DNA of 64,000 bases, taken from NCBI RefSeq assembly GCF_002736105.1, contig NZ_CP024123.1:4044001-4108000 (forward strand). Direction: 5' to 3'. The DNA is from Solibacillus sp. R5-41. Lineage in GTDB: Bacteria; Bacillota; Bacilli; Bacillales_A; Planococcaceae. This document shows positions 35,710-44,054 of this stretch, one piece after another. The first letter of the stretch is position 1. Each line of letters starts with the position of its first letter. The translations under genes and the position numbers were made by a program. A model generated the notes under the pieces. It ran no database searches. It was not told the DNA's origin and worked only from the letters and a program-made list of their open reading frames with translations.

Positions 35710-36156
35710 TTATTTTAAGTCCTTTTTCAATATAACCATATGCTTTAATTGCTTGCCATTTTCAAAAATAGGATGATCATAATTTTTTATGAAATAGTTT
35801 TCAAGTTGATGTGAAATAATAAAACCGCATGATTCATAGAAAGGTATTGTTAAAGGACTGTCCCCTGTTCCAACAAGCATCGTATGCCCTTTTTGTTGAT
35901 AATGAGCAAACATAGCTTGAATCATTTTCCTGCCATAGCCTTTTCTTTGATGTAAAGGGTCCGTAGCAAGATTTTTGATTTCAAAATGACCGTCCCCTTC
36001 ATCTGTCACAACACATACGCCCTTCACTCCATCATCCTCTAAAACATATAGATCCCCTCTATCCAAATAACAATCAATCATACTTTCTTGCTCATCAGCT
36101 AGCAGCAACAACTCTATAAACTGCTTTTTATTTTCTAAAACTCGTTTTATTTCCAT
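35710..36156 (-). CDS. GNAT family N-acetyltransferase
   Basis: A 148-residue acetyltransferase. The acetyl-CoA motif is NLATDPLHQRKGYGRKMIQAMFAHY and the C-terminal FYESCGFIISHQLENYF is typical. An open frame extends to 36171, but GGGGATGGGA lies directly before the ATG at 36156 and gives MEIKRVLENKK, which is a normal start. Substrate unknown. Monocistronic. Confidence 0.8.
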   Translation of the reverse strand: MEIKRVLENKKQFIELLLLADEQESMIDCYLDRGDLYVLEDDGVKGVCVVTDEGDGHFEIKNLATDPLHQRKGYGRKMIQAMFAHYQQKGHTMLVGTGDSPLTIPFYESCGFIISHQLENYFIKNYDHPIFENGKQLKHMVILKKDLK

Positions 36157-36213
36157 TATTCCCATCCCCATAGTTAAGATTTATTATTATATGCACTAGA
36201 TTGGGGCAATCAA

Positions 36214-36689
36214 TTATCCCCTATACCATATTCGGTTAACTTCTTTTAGCTTTTCATTTTCAAAAGTTAGTTTGTAAATATCCGGCATATCAAGGTTAGC
36301 CCAGAATTTAAAATCATATTTTCTATCAAAATAATTCATAATAAGAACTTGTATATTACCATGCGTTCCTATAACAATATTTTTACCTTTATAAGCTTCT
36401 ATTATTTTTAGAGTAGCCCTAACTCCCCGTTTTTGGGCAGTAATATTGGACTCACTACCTTCCCAAGCAAAGGTAGGTTCCTCCCAAACTTTTGTTATTG
36501 CCAAATTAAAATTCTCAACAGGTTGTTCGGACAATTTCCATTTTTATCCCACTTAATCTTAATATATTTCTTTCTATGTTCATAGCCGGCTTGCATAATT
36601 TCTTCATCGAAACAGTCAATCCCCTCGCCTTCAGGAGCAATAGAGAAATGTGGCTTCGCAATATTAAATTCAACAATAAACGCCCACAT
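36214..36689 (-). pseudogene. histidine phosphatase family remnant plus an unidentified fragment
   Basis: 36214-36534 encodes the C-terminal half of a phosphoglycerate-mutase-like histidine phosphatase: GKNIVIGTHGNIQVLIMNYFD holds the second catalytic His, followed by FWANLDMPDIYKLTFE. The N-terminal half with the catalytic RHG motif is absent. A second frame (36495-36689) overlaps it and encodes unrelated sequence of 64 residues with no domain I recognise. There is no good RBS for either. The likely history is a deletion that fused two broken genes. Confidence 0.6.
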
Positions 36690-36871
36690 TCCCCTACATA
36701 TTGGTTAATTAACTATATTTACCCTTACATATGAGAAATATTTTCTCTACACATGATAGAACTTCATTACTCATTGAGGTGTTAGCCAGGGTTTGAAGCT
36801 GCACTTATAAAAGTAGAGAACCTCTGTTGGAAAAAGTTAATAAATTTAAGTAGTTTTATGATAATAATCTA
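36690..36871. other. intergenic region
   Basis: Part of the 291-base gap before the nucleosidase gene. It has small dyads (GAGAAATATTTTCTC near 36731) but no gene. Confidence 0.35.
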
Positions 36872-36900
36872 TTGCAACTATTCAATTGCTGTTATATACT
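36872..36900 (+). promoter_or_regulatory. promoter of the nucleosidase gene
   Basis: TTGCAA (36872-36877), 17-base spacer, TATACT (36895-36900). The transcript would start just before the inverted repeat described next. Confidence 0.6.
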
Positions 36901-36908
36901 ATCGAAGG

Positions 36909-36953
36909 AAATGCGAACATTCTTTACATCAAATGATTTTAATGTTCGTGTTT
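36909..36953. promoter_or_regulatory. PurBox-like inverted operator
   Basis: Two inverted 13-base boxes, AAATGCGAACATT (36909-36921) and the complement of AATGTTCGTGTTT (36941-36953), 19 bases apart. The B. subtilis PurBox consensus is AWWWCCGAACWWT; box 1 fits 12 of 13 positions and box 2 fits 11 of 13, both with the central CGAA. The usual spacing is slightly shorter (16-17). Placed just after the predicted transcription start of a purine-salvage enzyme, this suggests PurR repression. Confidence 0.55.
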
Positions 36954-36980
36954 TAGGTGTATTAGGAGGAATGAATTTTA

Positions 36981-37844
36981 ATGAAGAATAAATCAAATGT
37001 TAAATATGTTGTCACTCTTTTAATGTTGGTTTTAATGATGGTTGGTTGTTCAGACAATGTGAAGAATAACGATGAATCTTCAGTAAGCGAAAAGGGTGCA
37101 GATACAACTATAGGTGAAAACAAACAAACGAATGAAAAAGTAATTGGTATTATTGGTGCGATGAGTGAAGAGGTTGAAATCCTTCGCGGGAAAATGGAAA
37201 TTGAAAATACTAAAAAGATTGCAGGAATGGAGTTTTATCAAGGTACATTAGATGGAGAAAATATCGTACTAGTGCAATCGGGTGTTGGAAAAGTCAATGC
37301 AGCGGCATGTGCACAAGTGTTAGCGGATCATTTCGGTGTAAACTACCTTATTAACTCAGGTGTTGCCGGTGGACTAAACCCGGATGTGAAAGTAGGAGAT
37401 ATCGTTATATCTACTGATGCTATTCAACATGACGTAGATATTACTGCACTAGGGGAAAAGCCTGGTGTTATTTCTCGAATGGAAACAAGTGTATTTACAG
37501 CTGACGAGAAATTAATTCAACTAGCAGAAGAATCAGCAAAAGCGTTATCTGAGGATATTCATGTTTTCAAAGGCCGAATCGCAAGTGGGGACCAATTTAT
37601 TGCAAGTAATGAACAACGAGAAAAAATCGCAAAAACATTTGCTCCATATGCAGTAGAAATGGAGGGTGCAGCGATTGCACATGTTGCGCAATTAAATAAC
37701 ATCCCATTTGTAATTATTCGTGCAATTTCAGATGATGCTAACGGTGAATCGAATGTTAAATATGTTGACTTCGTCGGAGTAGCAGCTGAAAACGCGAGCC
37801 AAATGATTGAACAAATGATTAAAGATTTTAACACTAATATGTAA
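36981..37844 (+). CDS. MTA/SAH nucleosidase with lipoprotein signal peptide
   Basis: A 287-residue protein. Residues 1-25 form a lipoprotein signal with lipobox LMMVGC, residues 26-52 a polar linker, and the rest is a full 5'-methylthioadenosine/S-adenosylhomocysteine nucleosidase (GIIGAMSEEVEIL; SGVGKVNAAACAQ; INSGVAGGL; catalytic Asp in IRAISDDANGES; VEMEGAAIAHVA). It hydrolyses MTA or SAH to adenine plus the thiosugar. The normal enzyme is cytoplasmic, so a membrane-tethered exported copy is unusual and implies salvage of extracellular nucleosides. RBS AGGAGGA precedes the ATG. Confidence 0.86.
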   Translation: MKNKSNVKYVVTLLMLVLMMVGCSDNVKNNDESSVSEKGADTTIGENKQTNEKVIGIIGAMSEEVEILRGKMEIENTKKIAGMEFYQGTLDGENIVLVQSGVGKVNAAACAQVLADHFGVNYLINSGVAGGLNPDVKVGDIVISTDAIQHDVDITALGEKPGVISRMETSVFTADEKLIQLAEESAKALSEDIHVFKGRIASGDQFIASNEQREKIAKTFAPYAVEMEGAAIAHVAQLNNIPFVIIRAISDDANGESNVKYVDFVGVAAENASQMIEQMIKDFNTNM

Positions 37845-37857
37845 TCGTTCAACTATG

Positions 37858-37903
37858 AAGGGAGTCCCTTGCTTGCGAATAAGCAGTAAAGGTCTCCCTT
37901 TTA
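37858..37903 (+). terminator. terminator after the nucleosidase gene
   Basis: Stem AAGGGAG/CTCCCTT with an internal TTGCTT/AAGCAG pairing, followed by TTTACG. Confidence 0.7.
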
Positions 37904-37965
37904 CGTTTTATATAAGTCCATCCCCCCCCCTCAATATGACTATCATCATTTTTACATACCAAAAT

Positions 37966-37985
37966 AAAAAGCCTAGCACTAGGCT
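37966..37985 (-). terminator. terminator overlapping the stop of the 118-residue gene
   Basis: Perfect stem AGCCTAG/CTAGGCT with a two-base loop, then TTTTTATTTTGG on the minus strand. Confidence 0.7.
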
Positions 37986-38340
37986 ACGCTTTTAAATGGG
38001 CAAACTCTATTTTTTTATTATGCTTCTTCAGTAAATCCAACACTTCGTTTAACTTGGCCAGTTCATCCTTTTCGACCATAAATGCATTTTCATCATGCTG
38101 CGCCACATAGGAGCTACTTGGATATTCTATATTTTCATTCGTAATTAGACGCACATAACCGAATGTCATGCCAGACTCTTTATAGTCTACTCGTGAAATT
38201 CCTTCAAACGGAATCACTTTCGTACGTGGCTTTGCCTTTGTAATAATCCACCATTTCTCACCCAAATATTCAATCTTCATCTCTTTTTGATCTATGTAAA
38301 TGTTGTAACCGCCAAATAACTTAAAGCTAAATGTTTTCAT
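37984..38340 (-). CDS. conserved hypothetical protein, PH-like beta domain
   Basis: A 118-residue protein. Residues 1-75 read as seven short beta strands ending in a loop, like bacterial PH/DUF4429-type domains (KVIPFEGISRVDYKESGMTFGYVRLITNENIEYPS). The C-terminus is a helix (KDELAKLNEVLDLLKKH). RBS AAGGAG precedes the ATG. No catalytic motif is visible. The domain call is by pattern and moderate; function unknown. Confidence 0.6.
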   Translation of the reverse strand: MKTFSFKLFGGYNIYIDQKEMKIEYLGEKWWIITKAKPRTKVIPFEGISRVDYKESGMTFGYVRLITNENIEYPSSSYVAQHDENAFMVEKDELAKLNEVLDLLKKHNKKIEFAHLKA

Positions 38341-38636
38341 TTACTAAACTCCTTTTCAAAACGTCGTTAAGTAAATTATACGAATGTTTTTGTAGAATTT
38401 CTAATTTAAGGGGCTGTGTTGCACTTTGGTCGGGATTGCACACTGGCGGAATTAGGGGAATCCCTTAACTGTATAGATTTTTTAGCTACTTGCACCACCC
38501 TCTCCATACATTAACGATGCTAGGTCTAGAAAAGATGAAATGAAAAAAATACTCATACCGTCCATCAATTAACTATATTATTTTCACCCAGCAATTTCAT
38601 ACTTTCGGAAAAAATTTATAAACTTAGTACTCTTTT
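38341..38636. other. intergenic region
   Basis: About 300 bases between two leftward genes. No ORF with an RBS, no clear promoter and no repeat copy is seen. Confidence 0.35.
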
Positions 38637-39107
38637 TTACCATTCAATATCCACTACTCCTGCGATTTGTTGAAAGTGCTTTATATCATGCTCCTTTAAT
38701 CCATTAAAATAACTTGCTAACGTAAATTCGAATGAACCAAGCATAAATTCATCTTCCCAAAACTCATCCTTTACCTCTGTTAGATTTTTTACCAGCCTTT
38801 TCCGAGCATTTACAAATTCTTTAATGATGAATTCCTTTGTATTTTCTCTGGAAATTTTTGCGGATTCATTATTTAAAATATTTGTATCCGGTGCTTTTGG
38901 TAAACCAGCTTGTTGAAATAAATAAGGTACGCGTTGATTGAGTATAAATTCATCCCACGGTTTAAAATGACCAATTACTTCTGCTACCGACCATTTGTCC
39001 AGTCCAACTGGTTTCCGCCAATCATTTTCATTTAATTCTATTAAGCTTTCTACCCAATCAATAGAATATTCTAAATGCGCTATTACACTTTTCTTTTCTA
39101 AAAGCAT
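38637..39107 (-). CDS. DinB superfamily protein
   Basis: A 156-residue four-helix protein of the DinB_2 type: W-S-V-A-E-V-I-G-H-F near residue 40 and EHDIKHFQQIAG near 145 give the histidines of the metal site. Starts at ATG 39107, 9 bases after GGTAGGTG. The gene ends a short leftward run with the TPR gene. Its role is unknown; the family includes thiol transferases and stress proteins. Confidence 0.72.
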   Translation of the reverse strand: MLLEKKSVIAHLEYSIDWVESLIELNENDWRKPVGLDKWSVAEVIGHFKPWDEFILNQRVPYLFQQAGLPKAPDTNILNNESAKISRENTKEFIIKEFVNARKRLVKNLTEVKDEFWEDEFMLGSFEFTLASYFNGLKEHDIKHFQQIAGVVDIEW

Positions 39108-39152
39108 GCTAATCAACACCTACCTGACTTATTGTTTTTGAGGTATTCAAAA

Positions 39153-39638
39153 TTAATTCCAAACTTCATCCAGCTTATCCGCGTAGAAATCAATTGCCCT
39201 TTTATAATTTTCTATGTTTGCGTCTGATGTCGTTTCTACTAAACATTTTAGTAAAAATTCCATAGCTGTTTTATGGTCATTTAAATTGTACAAAGTCATC
39301 GAAAAAAACACTTGTATCGCTCGATTATTAGGAAATAAGGTGACTCCTTGTTGGAATACTTCCCTTGATTTTTCATATTCACCTAATGTTCTGTATGTAC
39401 TACCAAGTCCTAAAAGTGCATTTTCTAAGTCTTCTCCAGCTAACCCATTTTGAATGGCTTTTTCATAGAATGGAACAGCTCTTGATTCTTCACCTAACAC
39501 ATCTAAACTCCATGCACATTGGTAATTTAAATAAGCATCTTGTGGTTCTTTATTAATCATTTCTAATAATAGTTGATTGGATTCAATTAATTCCCCCTCT
39601 TGTCTTAATTTAATCGCTAATTCAAGTTGTGCTTTCAT
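39153..39638 (-). CDS. tetratricopeptide repeat protein
   Basis: A 161-residue all-helical protein with four TPR-like units: ESNQLLLEMINKEPQDAYLNY, ESRAVPFYEKAIQNGL, YEKSREVFQQGVTLFPNN and HKTAMEFLLKCLVETT. No signal or membrane segment, so it is cytosolic and likely a protein-binding scaffold. GGGGATA lies before the ATG. Gap of 46 bases to the DinB gene downstream suggests an operon. Partner unknown. Confidence 0.8.
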   Translation of the reverse strand: MKAQLELAIKLRQEGELIESNQLLLEMINKEPQDAYLNYQCAWSLDVLGEESRAVPFYEKAIQNGLAGEDLENALLGLGSTYRTLGEYEKSREVFQQGVTLFPNNRAIQVFFSMTLYNLNDHKTAMEFLLKCLVETTSDANIENYKRAIDFYADKLDEVWN

Positions 39639-39753
39639 TACCTTTTAATATCCCCTTTCCAAACTCAGCACCATTCGCACCGTTTTTAATAGATGTCCAT
39701 CAAAGTTATCATCAAATTCATTCACAATTTTAAACCAATAATTAAAATGATTA

Positions 39754-39951
39754 TTAATCTCCCAAAAGAAAAGCCAAATAGAGAACCGCGTATAATGGAA
39801 GAGCGATTGAAGTAAGAATATACATGGTCATTTCGCCTTTAGTAAGCTTTCTTCTCCACTTTGTAAGTTTTAGTTGCCTACAATACATGGCGCTAGAAAG
39901 GATAATAATCAGAAGGGCTAGCTCTTGTATATCTTCTAAAATGGAAATCAA
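39754..39951 (-). CDS. small membrane protein, unknown
   Basis: A 65-residue protein with two hydrophobic segments separated by a basic loop (KLTKWRRKLTKGE). The frame is open to 39987, but AAAGGAG lies 8 bases before a TTG at 39951, which is taken as the start. No family recognised. Confidence 0.55.
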   Translation of the reverse strand: MISILEDIQELALLIIILSSAMYCRQLKLTKWRRKLTKGEMTMYILTSIALPLYAVLYLAFLLGD

Positions 39952-40035
39952 ATGATCAGCTCCTTTAAGTAATCCGCAAAATAGCAATCATACAATTGCG
40001 TAAACTTAATTCTACGGAAAAACGACCGTACATAT

Positions 40036-40566
40036 TCATAGTTTCATTTTCTCAAAAATAGATTTTACAAATTGTTCTTTATAATCTGTATAGGAATTGA
40101 TGCCACTTAAGTCCGTTTGAAAAAAGGATTCCTTTAAGTGCTCATACTGTTTTTTAGCCTCTTCATTTCTTTTTAAGTAATCTCTGAAAAATATTAACTG
40201 CTGCCATTTCACACTTTCATACTGAACAATGTGAATAAAATGCGTTTTCACTTGAAACGTTTCATCGAAAAATTTAGCACAAACAATTTCATTTGGACGC
40301 ACCACTCGCAATTTATAAAATCCAGCCTTCTCTAAGTCTTTGAAGAAAGGTCTTTCAAGTGTTTCTAAATTTTCTACCCCAACTAAAATATCAATAATTG
40401 GCTTTGCTCGTATTCCTTCAATTGACGTACTTCCAATATGCTCAATCTGATTACTTGTTAATTTTGTACAACTCAAAAGCTCGTCTTGAATTCGCGTAAA
40501 TTCAACTTTCCAAGCTTCATCATAAGGCACAAGTAAAACTTCATCATTGTTCAAACCAAGTCTCAC
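40036..40566 (-). CDS. GrpB family protein
   Basis: A 176-residue protein of the GrpB/UPF0157 family, which has the nucleotidyltransferase fold. Signature stretches: PYDEAWKVEFTRIQDEL near the N-terminus, IEHIGSTSIEGIRAKPIIDILVGV (about 40-63) and FIHIVQYESVKWQQLIFFRDYL. In some proteins this domain is fused to dephospho-CoA kinase; here it is alone. Function in Bacillales is unknown. Monocistronic. Confidence 0.85.
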   Translation of the reverse strand: MRLGLNNDEVLLVPYDEAWKVEFTRIQDELLSCTKLTSNQIEHIGSTSIEGIRAKPIIDILVGVENLETLERPFFKDLEKAGFYKLRVVRPNEIVCAKFFDETFQVKTHFIHIVQYESVKWQQLIFFRDYLKRNEEAKKQYEHLKESFFQTDLSGINSYTDYKEQFVKSIFEKMKL

Positions 40567-40716
40567 CTTTCATTCCCCCTACATTTGTATAAGATTATAA
40601 ATGAAACTTCAGTACGCTACACAAGTCTATTATTAAATCGTACATCATCATTACGTGGAGTTAATTTCGATTTAAAATTTGGCAAACAGTACATTACTTT
40701 TTCAATTCTTCCCCTG

Positions 40717-40884
40717 TTAAAATTTCATACAAGCTTGTGGATCTTGCTTTGTTAATTTCACTTGTTTATGATTATCCGTAACAATCTCTAAATTTTCGCC
40801 ATTTGGGGTAACCCAAAGTAAATAAGAGGCAATTTTACTTTCACTACACTGGTTTCCCCCTTTTTTAGCGGCAGCCTACTCCAT
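40717..40884 (-). pseudogene. 55-residue small gene with an amber codon at position 3
   Basis: A strong AGGAGGAGA precedes ATG 40884, but the frame reads ATG GAG TAG. After the TAG it continues without interruption for 53 codons: AAAKKGGNQCSESKIASYLL, then WVTPNGENLEIVTDNHK and CMKF. The intact frame and RBS suggest a real small gene recently broken by a single base change, or a sequencing error. No later start with an RBS is visible. Family unknown. Confidence 0.5.
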
Positions 40885-40931
40885 TATTCTCTCCTCCTAA
40901 CATTAGATTCCACAATAAATAGGTTAATACC

Positions 40932-41008
40932 TTTATCAATTACGCATCAAAAAATCCATTTAAAAATCTATGATATCCACCGAGATTTTAACCTCCATTG
41001 GATTCAGT
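40932..41008. repeat. dispersed intergenic repeat, copy C (degenerate)
   Basis: Starts TTTATCAATTACGC and ends CCATTGGATTCAG, with AAAAATCTATGATATCCACC in common with copy B. The central hairpin is reduced to AATCCATTT/AAAAATCT. Lies between the broken 55-residue gene and the cupredoxin gene. Confidence 0.6.
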
Positions 41009-41078
41009 AAAAATATGGAATTTCGTTAATACAAGTTAAATCCATTTAATCGCGATGTATTATCTCCGTTAAAATAAA

Positions 41079-42002
41079 TCATCTGACAATTAATCGTCCG
41101 ACCATACCAGACTCCTTATGTCCAGGAACTGTGCATACAAATTCATATGTCCCTGGCTCAGTCGGCGTAAAAGTTGAGGTTACTGTATTATTTGGCTCAG
41201 CATGAAGAAGTGTCCTATTATATTCTGTCCCTTGATGGTGTATAGATTCATTATCAATTGGAAGGACTGGAGCATTAATTTCAACGTAATGATCGATTTG
41301 GTCTCGGTTAGAAAATGTTAAATGGACAGTTCTATTTTTCTCTACAACAATTTGATTGGTCGAGTACTTCATTTCATCAGCTTCTATAACAATAACTTGT
41401 TTTTCGGCAGCAGTATCATCTGTTGATGTATATGATGGGGGATGATGACCATTTAATGAATCCGCGCTGCTAAAGTTCTCAAAGTTTTCTGCTAAAGAAT
41501 TACCTACAATGATATATACACTTAGTAAAATCGAAAGGACAATTGGTTTTAATATCCATCTTTTCGTAGTCACTTGAGCATTTTTTGGGTTTTTCAACAC
41601 GCCCATAATAAAAATTGTACAACCCGTGAGAAATAAAAATAGCTGGATCAAACTAAACGACTGCTCTACACGAATCATCTCTCCTAGCATTGCCCCCATC
41701 ATACCGCCCATCAAACCAGCCATTAGCCCCTCTAACACTGAGAGTAACCCAAAACATAAGCCGCACACCGAGCCGGCAAGTACACCAATAGCGAGAGATA
41801 AAATTGTCGAGTGAAATAAATTACCTTGGTACGTAACACCAAATAAAACACCTACCGTCAAACCTACATTCATTCCGAAGAACATGGAAATAATCATTCC
41901 GTGCATCGTTCGAAATTTTTTTCTCCAAATGATTCCCATCGCTACAACTACTATTGTTAACAAAACCAATGAAATTAATATAAATAATTGATAATTCCCC
42001 AA
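41079..42002 (-). CDS. membrane protein with C-terminal cupredoxin domain
   Basis: An N-terminal part of about 180 residues with five or more membrane helices, including a glycine- and methionine-rich one (GLMAGLMGGMMGAMLGEM), then an extracytoplasmic cupredoxin domain. The type-1 copper ligands are in FVCTVPGHKESGMVGRLIVR at the C-terminus (Cys, His, Met), with the first His earlier in DQIDHYVEIN. The TTG at 42002 with GGTGGGGG upstream is preferred to the ATG at 42092 because it begins the first helix. Probably a copper-handling or electron-transfer protein. Confidence 0.75.
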   Translation of the reverse strand: MGNYQLFILISLVLLTIVVVAMGIIWRKKFRTMHGMIISMFFGMNVGLTVGVLFGVTYQGNLFHSTILSLAIGVLAGSVCGLCFGLLSVLEGLMAGLMGGMMGAMLGEMIRVEQSFSLIQLFLFLTGCTIFIMGVLKNPKNAQVTTKRWILKPIVLSILLSVYIIVGNSLAENFENFSSADSLNGHHPPSYTSTDDTAAEKQVIVIEADEMKYSTNQIVVEKNRTVHLTFSNRDQIDHYVEINAPVLPIDNESIHHQGTEYNRTLLHAEPNNTVTSTFTPTEPGTYEFVCTVPGHKESGMVGRLIVR

Positions 42003-42237
42003 TAATCCCCCACCTTTTTTATTTGCTGTAAATGCTTTTTTCATGTTAAAGCTCAAATCTATATACCTTGTAAGGGTATGCGTATTAAACAAGCAACATG
42101 AATATCATGAAGAAATAACAGTAAGCATCTACAAGCGCTTTACAGTCCGAGAAAATTAATTATTAATGGAATTTGTTATGATAATATTAGTGTTAATATT
42201 CAAACATTTAAAAACCATACATGGAAGGAGTGGGAAG

Positions 42238-43161
42238 ATGACGGTCATTTCATTACAGCATGTCACAAAGGATTATGGACATGGACGAGGGATTTTTGAT
42301 GTTTCATTTCATGTTAATAAGGGGACGGTGTATGGCTTTCTTGGACCAAATGGAGCTGGGAAAACGACAGCTATTCGGCATATTATGGGCTTTTCAAAAC
42401 CACAACAGGGTGTCGTAACCGTAAATGGACTGGATAGTTGGAAAAATGCGAGTACGATTCAAGTAAAGCTTGGCTATTTACCTGGAGAAGTCGCATTACC
42501 TGAACATTTAACAGGCAAACAATTTATTCAAATGATGATGGATTTAAGAAAGGTAAAAAATGATACGCATTGTAAAAAACTACTCGATTTCTTTGAGCTA
42601 GATGCTTCAAGTAAGGTGAAACGAATGTCACTTGGTATGAAAAGAAAATTAGCGATTGTGACGGCATTCATGCATGATCCAGATGTACTTATACTCGATG
42701 AGCCGACTAGTGGGTTAGATCCGATTATGCAGCAACGTTTTATCGATTTCGTAAGAGATGAAAAAAGGCGTGGCAAGACCATTTTACTTTCCAGTCATAT
42801 TTTTACTGAAGTCGATGCTACTTGTGATGAAATTTCGATTATTAAAGATGGGCATATCATTTCTTCATTTAATAAACAAGAATTATTAAAAATGACAGAA
42901 AAGGTCTTTCATGTGACAGTCGAAAACAACATGTACTATACACAGCTTGTGCAACAAATTGAAGCAGATGTAAAATTCCATTTACTCCTTAAAAATGAAC
43001 AAACATATGAGCTTCAAATTGGCTGCTGTCCTAAAGACTTATCACAGCTCATTAAATTAGTAGCCAATTTCCCTGTCTCAAGTTTCAGCGAAGTGACTTT
43101 TAGTTTAGAAAAGCATTTCATGGAATTTTACGATCGCCGTGTAGGAGGGGGATTATCATGA
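42238..43161 (+). CDS. ABC transporter ATP-binding protein (first of two)
   Basis: A 307-residue ATPase with Walker A GPNGAGKTT, signature LSLGMKRK-type (MSLGMKRKLAIV), Walker B LILDEPTSGLD and a switch His in LLSSHIF. The ATG at 42238 has GGAAGGAGTGGGAAG directly upstream; an upstream ATG at 42166 lacks an RBS. Overlaps the next gene by 4 bases. Two different ATPases plus one permease form the operon, as in B. subtilis yhcGHI. Substrate unknown; drug or lantibiotic export is the family's range. Confidence 0.85.
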   Translation: MTVISLQHVTKDYGHGRGIFDVSFHVNKGTVYGFLGPNGAGKTTAIRHIMGFSKPQQGVVTVNGLDSWKNASTIQVKLGYLPGEVALPEHLTGKQFIQMMMDLRKVKNDTHCKKLLDFFELDASSKVKRMSLGMKRKLAIVTAFMHDPDVLILDEPTSGLDPIMQQRFIDFVRDEKRRGKTILLSSHIFTEVDATCDEISIIKDGHIISSFNKQELLKMTEKVFHVTVENNMYYTQLVQQIEADVKFHLLLKNEQTYELQIGCCPKDLSQLIKLVANFPVSSFSEVTFSLEKHFMEFYDRRVGGGLS

Positions 43162-44054
43162 CAATGATTGAATTAGTTAATGTAACGAAAGATTACGGAA
43201 ATAGTCGAGGCATTTTCACGATTAATCTTGCTATTGAATCAGGTGAAGCTTTTGGATTTATCGGTACAAACGGGGCGGGCAAAACAACTACAATACGCCA
43301 TTTGATGGGATTTTTAAAGCCACATTCCGGTACAGTGAAAATTAATGACATGGATGCGTGGAAAAATGCTGCGGAAATTAAGCAGTGGATTGGCTACATC
43401 CCTGGAGAAATTGCCTTTCCGGATGTCTCCACTGGTTGGGATTTCATTCATCAACAAGCCGCGCTATTACAGCTAACAGATTTAAGCTATGCAAATGAAT
43501 TAGTAAATCGGCTACAGCTTGACCCCTCTGCAAATATTAAACGGATGTCAAAAGGAATGAAGCAAAAAACAGCCATTGTTGTCGCGTTGATGGCTGACTC
43601 TCCTATTCTAATTTTAGATGAGCCGACTACTGGACTGGATCCGTTAATGCGTGCAGAGTTTATACAAATTATGAAAGAGCAAAAAGCAAAGGGCAAAACG
43701 ATTTTTATGTCGAGCCATATGTTCGAGGAAATTGAAGAAACCTGTGATAAAGTAGCGATGATTAAGGACGGTAAAATCATTACAAATACTCCAATTTCAA
43801 CAATTACGTCATATAAATCGCAAAAATTTATTATCGAGTTTAGCAATGCGCAGGACTGTTCGCGTTTTGTTCAAGAGAATCTCAATTCAATTTGTATTAG
43901 TCATTCAACGGTTTCTGTCACGGTTGAGAACAATTCATTGAATGATTTTTTAGCAATTTTATCAACATATTCATTCGATAACTTAACCGAGCAAAAACAT
44001 ACGCTTCAAGAATATTTCTATCAATTATATACAGGAGGTCATACTCATGTTTAA
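43158..44054 (+). CDS. ABC transporter ATP-binding protein (second)
   Basis: A 298-residue paralogue of the gene before it, with Walker A GTNGAGKTTT, signature MSKGMKQK, Walker B LILDEPTTGLD and FMSSHMFEE. The N-terminal halves of the two ATPases are clearly related (RGIF, FGFIGTNGAGKTT/YGFLGPNGAGKTT). They may form a heterodimer. Overlaps the permease gene by 8 bases. Confidence 0.85.
   Translation: MTMIELVNVTKDYGNSRGIFTINLAIESGEAFGFIGTNGAGKTTTIRHLMGFLKPHSGTVKINDMDAWKNAAEIKQWIGYIPGEIAFPDVSTGWDFIHQQAALLQLTDLSYANELVNRLQLDPSANIKRMSKGMKQKTAIVVALMADSPILILDEPTTGLDPLMRAEFIQIMKEQKAKGKTIFMSSHMFEEIEETCDKVAMIKDGKIITNTPISTITSYKSQKFIIEFSNAQDCSRFVQENLNSICISHSTVSVTVENNSLNDFLAILSTYSFDNLTEQKHTLQEYFYQLYTGGHTHV

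Noticed and set aside
36495-36689. 64-codon frame starting MWAFIVEF as an intact gene
   Set aside because: The purine-rich stretch touches the ATG with no spacing, and it overlaps the phosphatase remnant. It is treated as part of the broken region.
37921-37931. Run of nine C bases as a phase-variation tract
   Set aside because: It lies between two genes, after a terminator, and does not fall in a start region or coding sequence.
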